A stretch of DNA of 37,733 nucleotides from positions 1 through 37,733 of IMG/VR virus record IMGVR_UViG_3300043313_000560; one strand, written 5' to 3'. Below, one piece after another: positions 37,047 through 37,733 of the stretch. Every line of letters begins with the position of its first letter. The stretch's first letter is position 1. The DNA is from a virus. A program made the translations under genes and the position numbers. The notes under the pieces were generated by a model. That model did not search any database, had not been told where the DNA came from, and was given only the letters and a program-made list of their open reading frames with translations.

Positions 37047-37424
37047 TCACACCTCCGTCGACCGCTCGTACCGGACTGTCGGAATACCCGAATGCTCCGC
37101 CAGGTCGGCGCAATGGGAAGCGCCGCGCGACCGTTTGTGGATGAAAGCGAGGCACCGATCGGGCCGCGACTCGACCATTTGCGCGTTGCGGAAGTAGCCG
37201 GCGGCGCGGCCCATCGACCAGTCCGCCGGGTAGCGCTCGACCGGAACCCCTCGCCGGAAGCACCACCAGTCGGCGATACGGTCGGCACCGGCCGGGCAGT
37301 CGCCGTGCACGACCGTCAGCTCACCGGCGAACACCGCGAACAACTCCGTCAGCGCATCCTCGATCACGTCCGGCCACACCCACGTGCGCGACCCGGTCAC
37401 CATCACCCGGAAACGGCCGGTCAT
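37047..37424 (-). CDS. SLOG-domain protein, DUF2493/YspA-like (125 aa)
   Basis: The Rossmann-like SLOG fold is shown by FRVMVTGSRTW at the N-terminus (nucleotide-binding strand and loop), ELTVVHGDCPAGADRIADWW (phosphate-binding PxGxD-like turn) and VERYPADWSMGRAAGYFRNA (RN motif). Such proteins probably bind nucleotides or related ligands; they are common single genes in actinophages, with unknown role. ATG 37424 overlaps the upstream stop. Confidence 0.85.
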   Translation of the reverse strand: MTGRFRVMVTGSRTWVWPDVIEDALTELFAVFAGELTVVHGDCPAGADRIADWWCFRRGVPVERYPADWSMGRAAGYFRNAQMVESRPDRCLAFIHKRSRGASHCADLAEHSGIPTVRYERSTEV

Positions 37425-37588
37425 GAGCCGGGCGATGTTGCGCTGCCGAGCATCGCGAGCACGATCTGCATCGCCTGATCTTCGGTGAACCCAGCATCGA
37501 CAGCCGCCTTGAATGTCTCGTGTAGCTGCACCATGCCCGCGGCGAGGGCCGTGAACGGGGCTGACGGGCGCTTGTCATCGTTATCCAT
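37421..37588 (-). CDS. Small helical protein (55 aa)
   Basis: ATG 37588 (MDNDDKRPSAPFTALAAGMV) has AAAGGA about 13 bases upstream. The product is a helical hairpin with TFKAAVDAGFTEDQAMQIVL, an AGFTxxQAxxIV word known from other actinophage small proteins. It is coupled to the SLOG gene by ATGA. The remaining 145 bases to the window end hold no supported gene. Confidence 0.7.
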   Translation of the reverse strand: MDNDDKRPSAPFTALAAGMVQLHETFKAAVDAGFTEDQAMQIVLAMLGSATSPGS

Positions 37589-37733
37589 CGGGCTGCATAA
37601 TCCTTTTGTTGTGAGACGCAACATATCCGCTGTTGGCAGATCGCGGCCAAACGCCAATAAGCACGCGACGTCCCTAGCACAGATCCGGCGGGCGCGCAAG
37701 GAATCCGAAAAACTTTCACGCGGGTAAGCGCGA

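Noticed and set aside
37485-37727. Plus-strand frame at the right end with a basic C-terminus
   Set aside because: The first half is antisense to the 55-residue gene at 37421-37588, and no ribosome binding site is seen at the internal GTG near 37611. A short real gene at the edge cannot be excluded.

Overview
The window reads as an almost complete genome, or near-complete prophage, of a temperate siphovirus of a GC-rich actinobacterium. The evidence is the high GC content, frequent GTG starts, ATGA/GTGA stop-start overlaps, an Lsr2-like protein, many small Cys-rich zinc-ribbon proteins and an HK97-type structural set. A mycolic-acid genus (Gordonia, Rhodococcus, Mycobacterium and relatives) is a reasonable inference, but the exact host cannot be read from the sequence. 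The genome is displayed in the orientation opposite to convention: late genes run leftwards on the minus strand.

Late region (34.5 to 18.5 kb, minus strand): small terminase, large terminase carrying a 152-residue mini-intein inside its P-loop, small head protein, HK97 portal, prohead protease, major capsid protein followed by a strong hairpin, small head protein, head-tail adaptor, tail-terminator-like protein, tail tube, HK97 gp10-like protein, tail assembly chaperone with a GGGAAAA -1 frameshift site, 1109-residue tape measure, one minor tail protein, three tandem AT-richer paralogous fibre-like proteins, and a holin. The endolysin lies beyond the integrase.

Integration module (16.6 to 18.5 kb): a plus-strand tyrosine integrase with a recognisable promoter and a bidirectional terminator, plus a small Cys-containing protein.

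Early region (16.5 to 1.2 kb, minus strand): an unknown acidic protein, the endolysin, a RecB/Cas4-like nuclease, a RecT-like annealing protein, a PD-(D/E)XK resolvase-like protein, an unusual HTH plus DUF5131 (three-Cys) fusion, zinc-ribbon proteins, and a winged-helix protein whose gene contains about nine spaced palindromes (a candidate lambda-O-like origin). These are followed by Lsr2-like and HTH regulators, an HNH endonuclease, a clan GH-A-like glycosidase and a YkgJ-like Cys-cluster protein. No polymerase, primase or helicase is seen, so replication probably depends on host machinery recruited to an origin. The far left end has a divergent regulatory region with an HTH gene on the plus strand.

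Right end (34.6 to 37.6 kb): a plus-strand, moron-like cluster (secreted protein, RHH-like protein, unknowns) driven by two copies of a shared promoter/operator element, then three short minus-strand genes including a SLOG/DUF2493 protein. No tRNA, rRNA, CRISPR array or insertion sequence was found.
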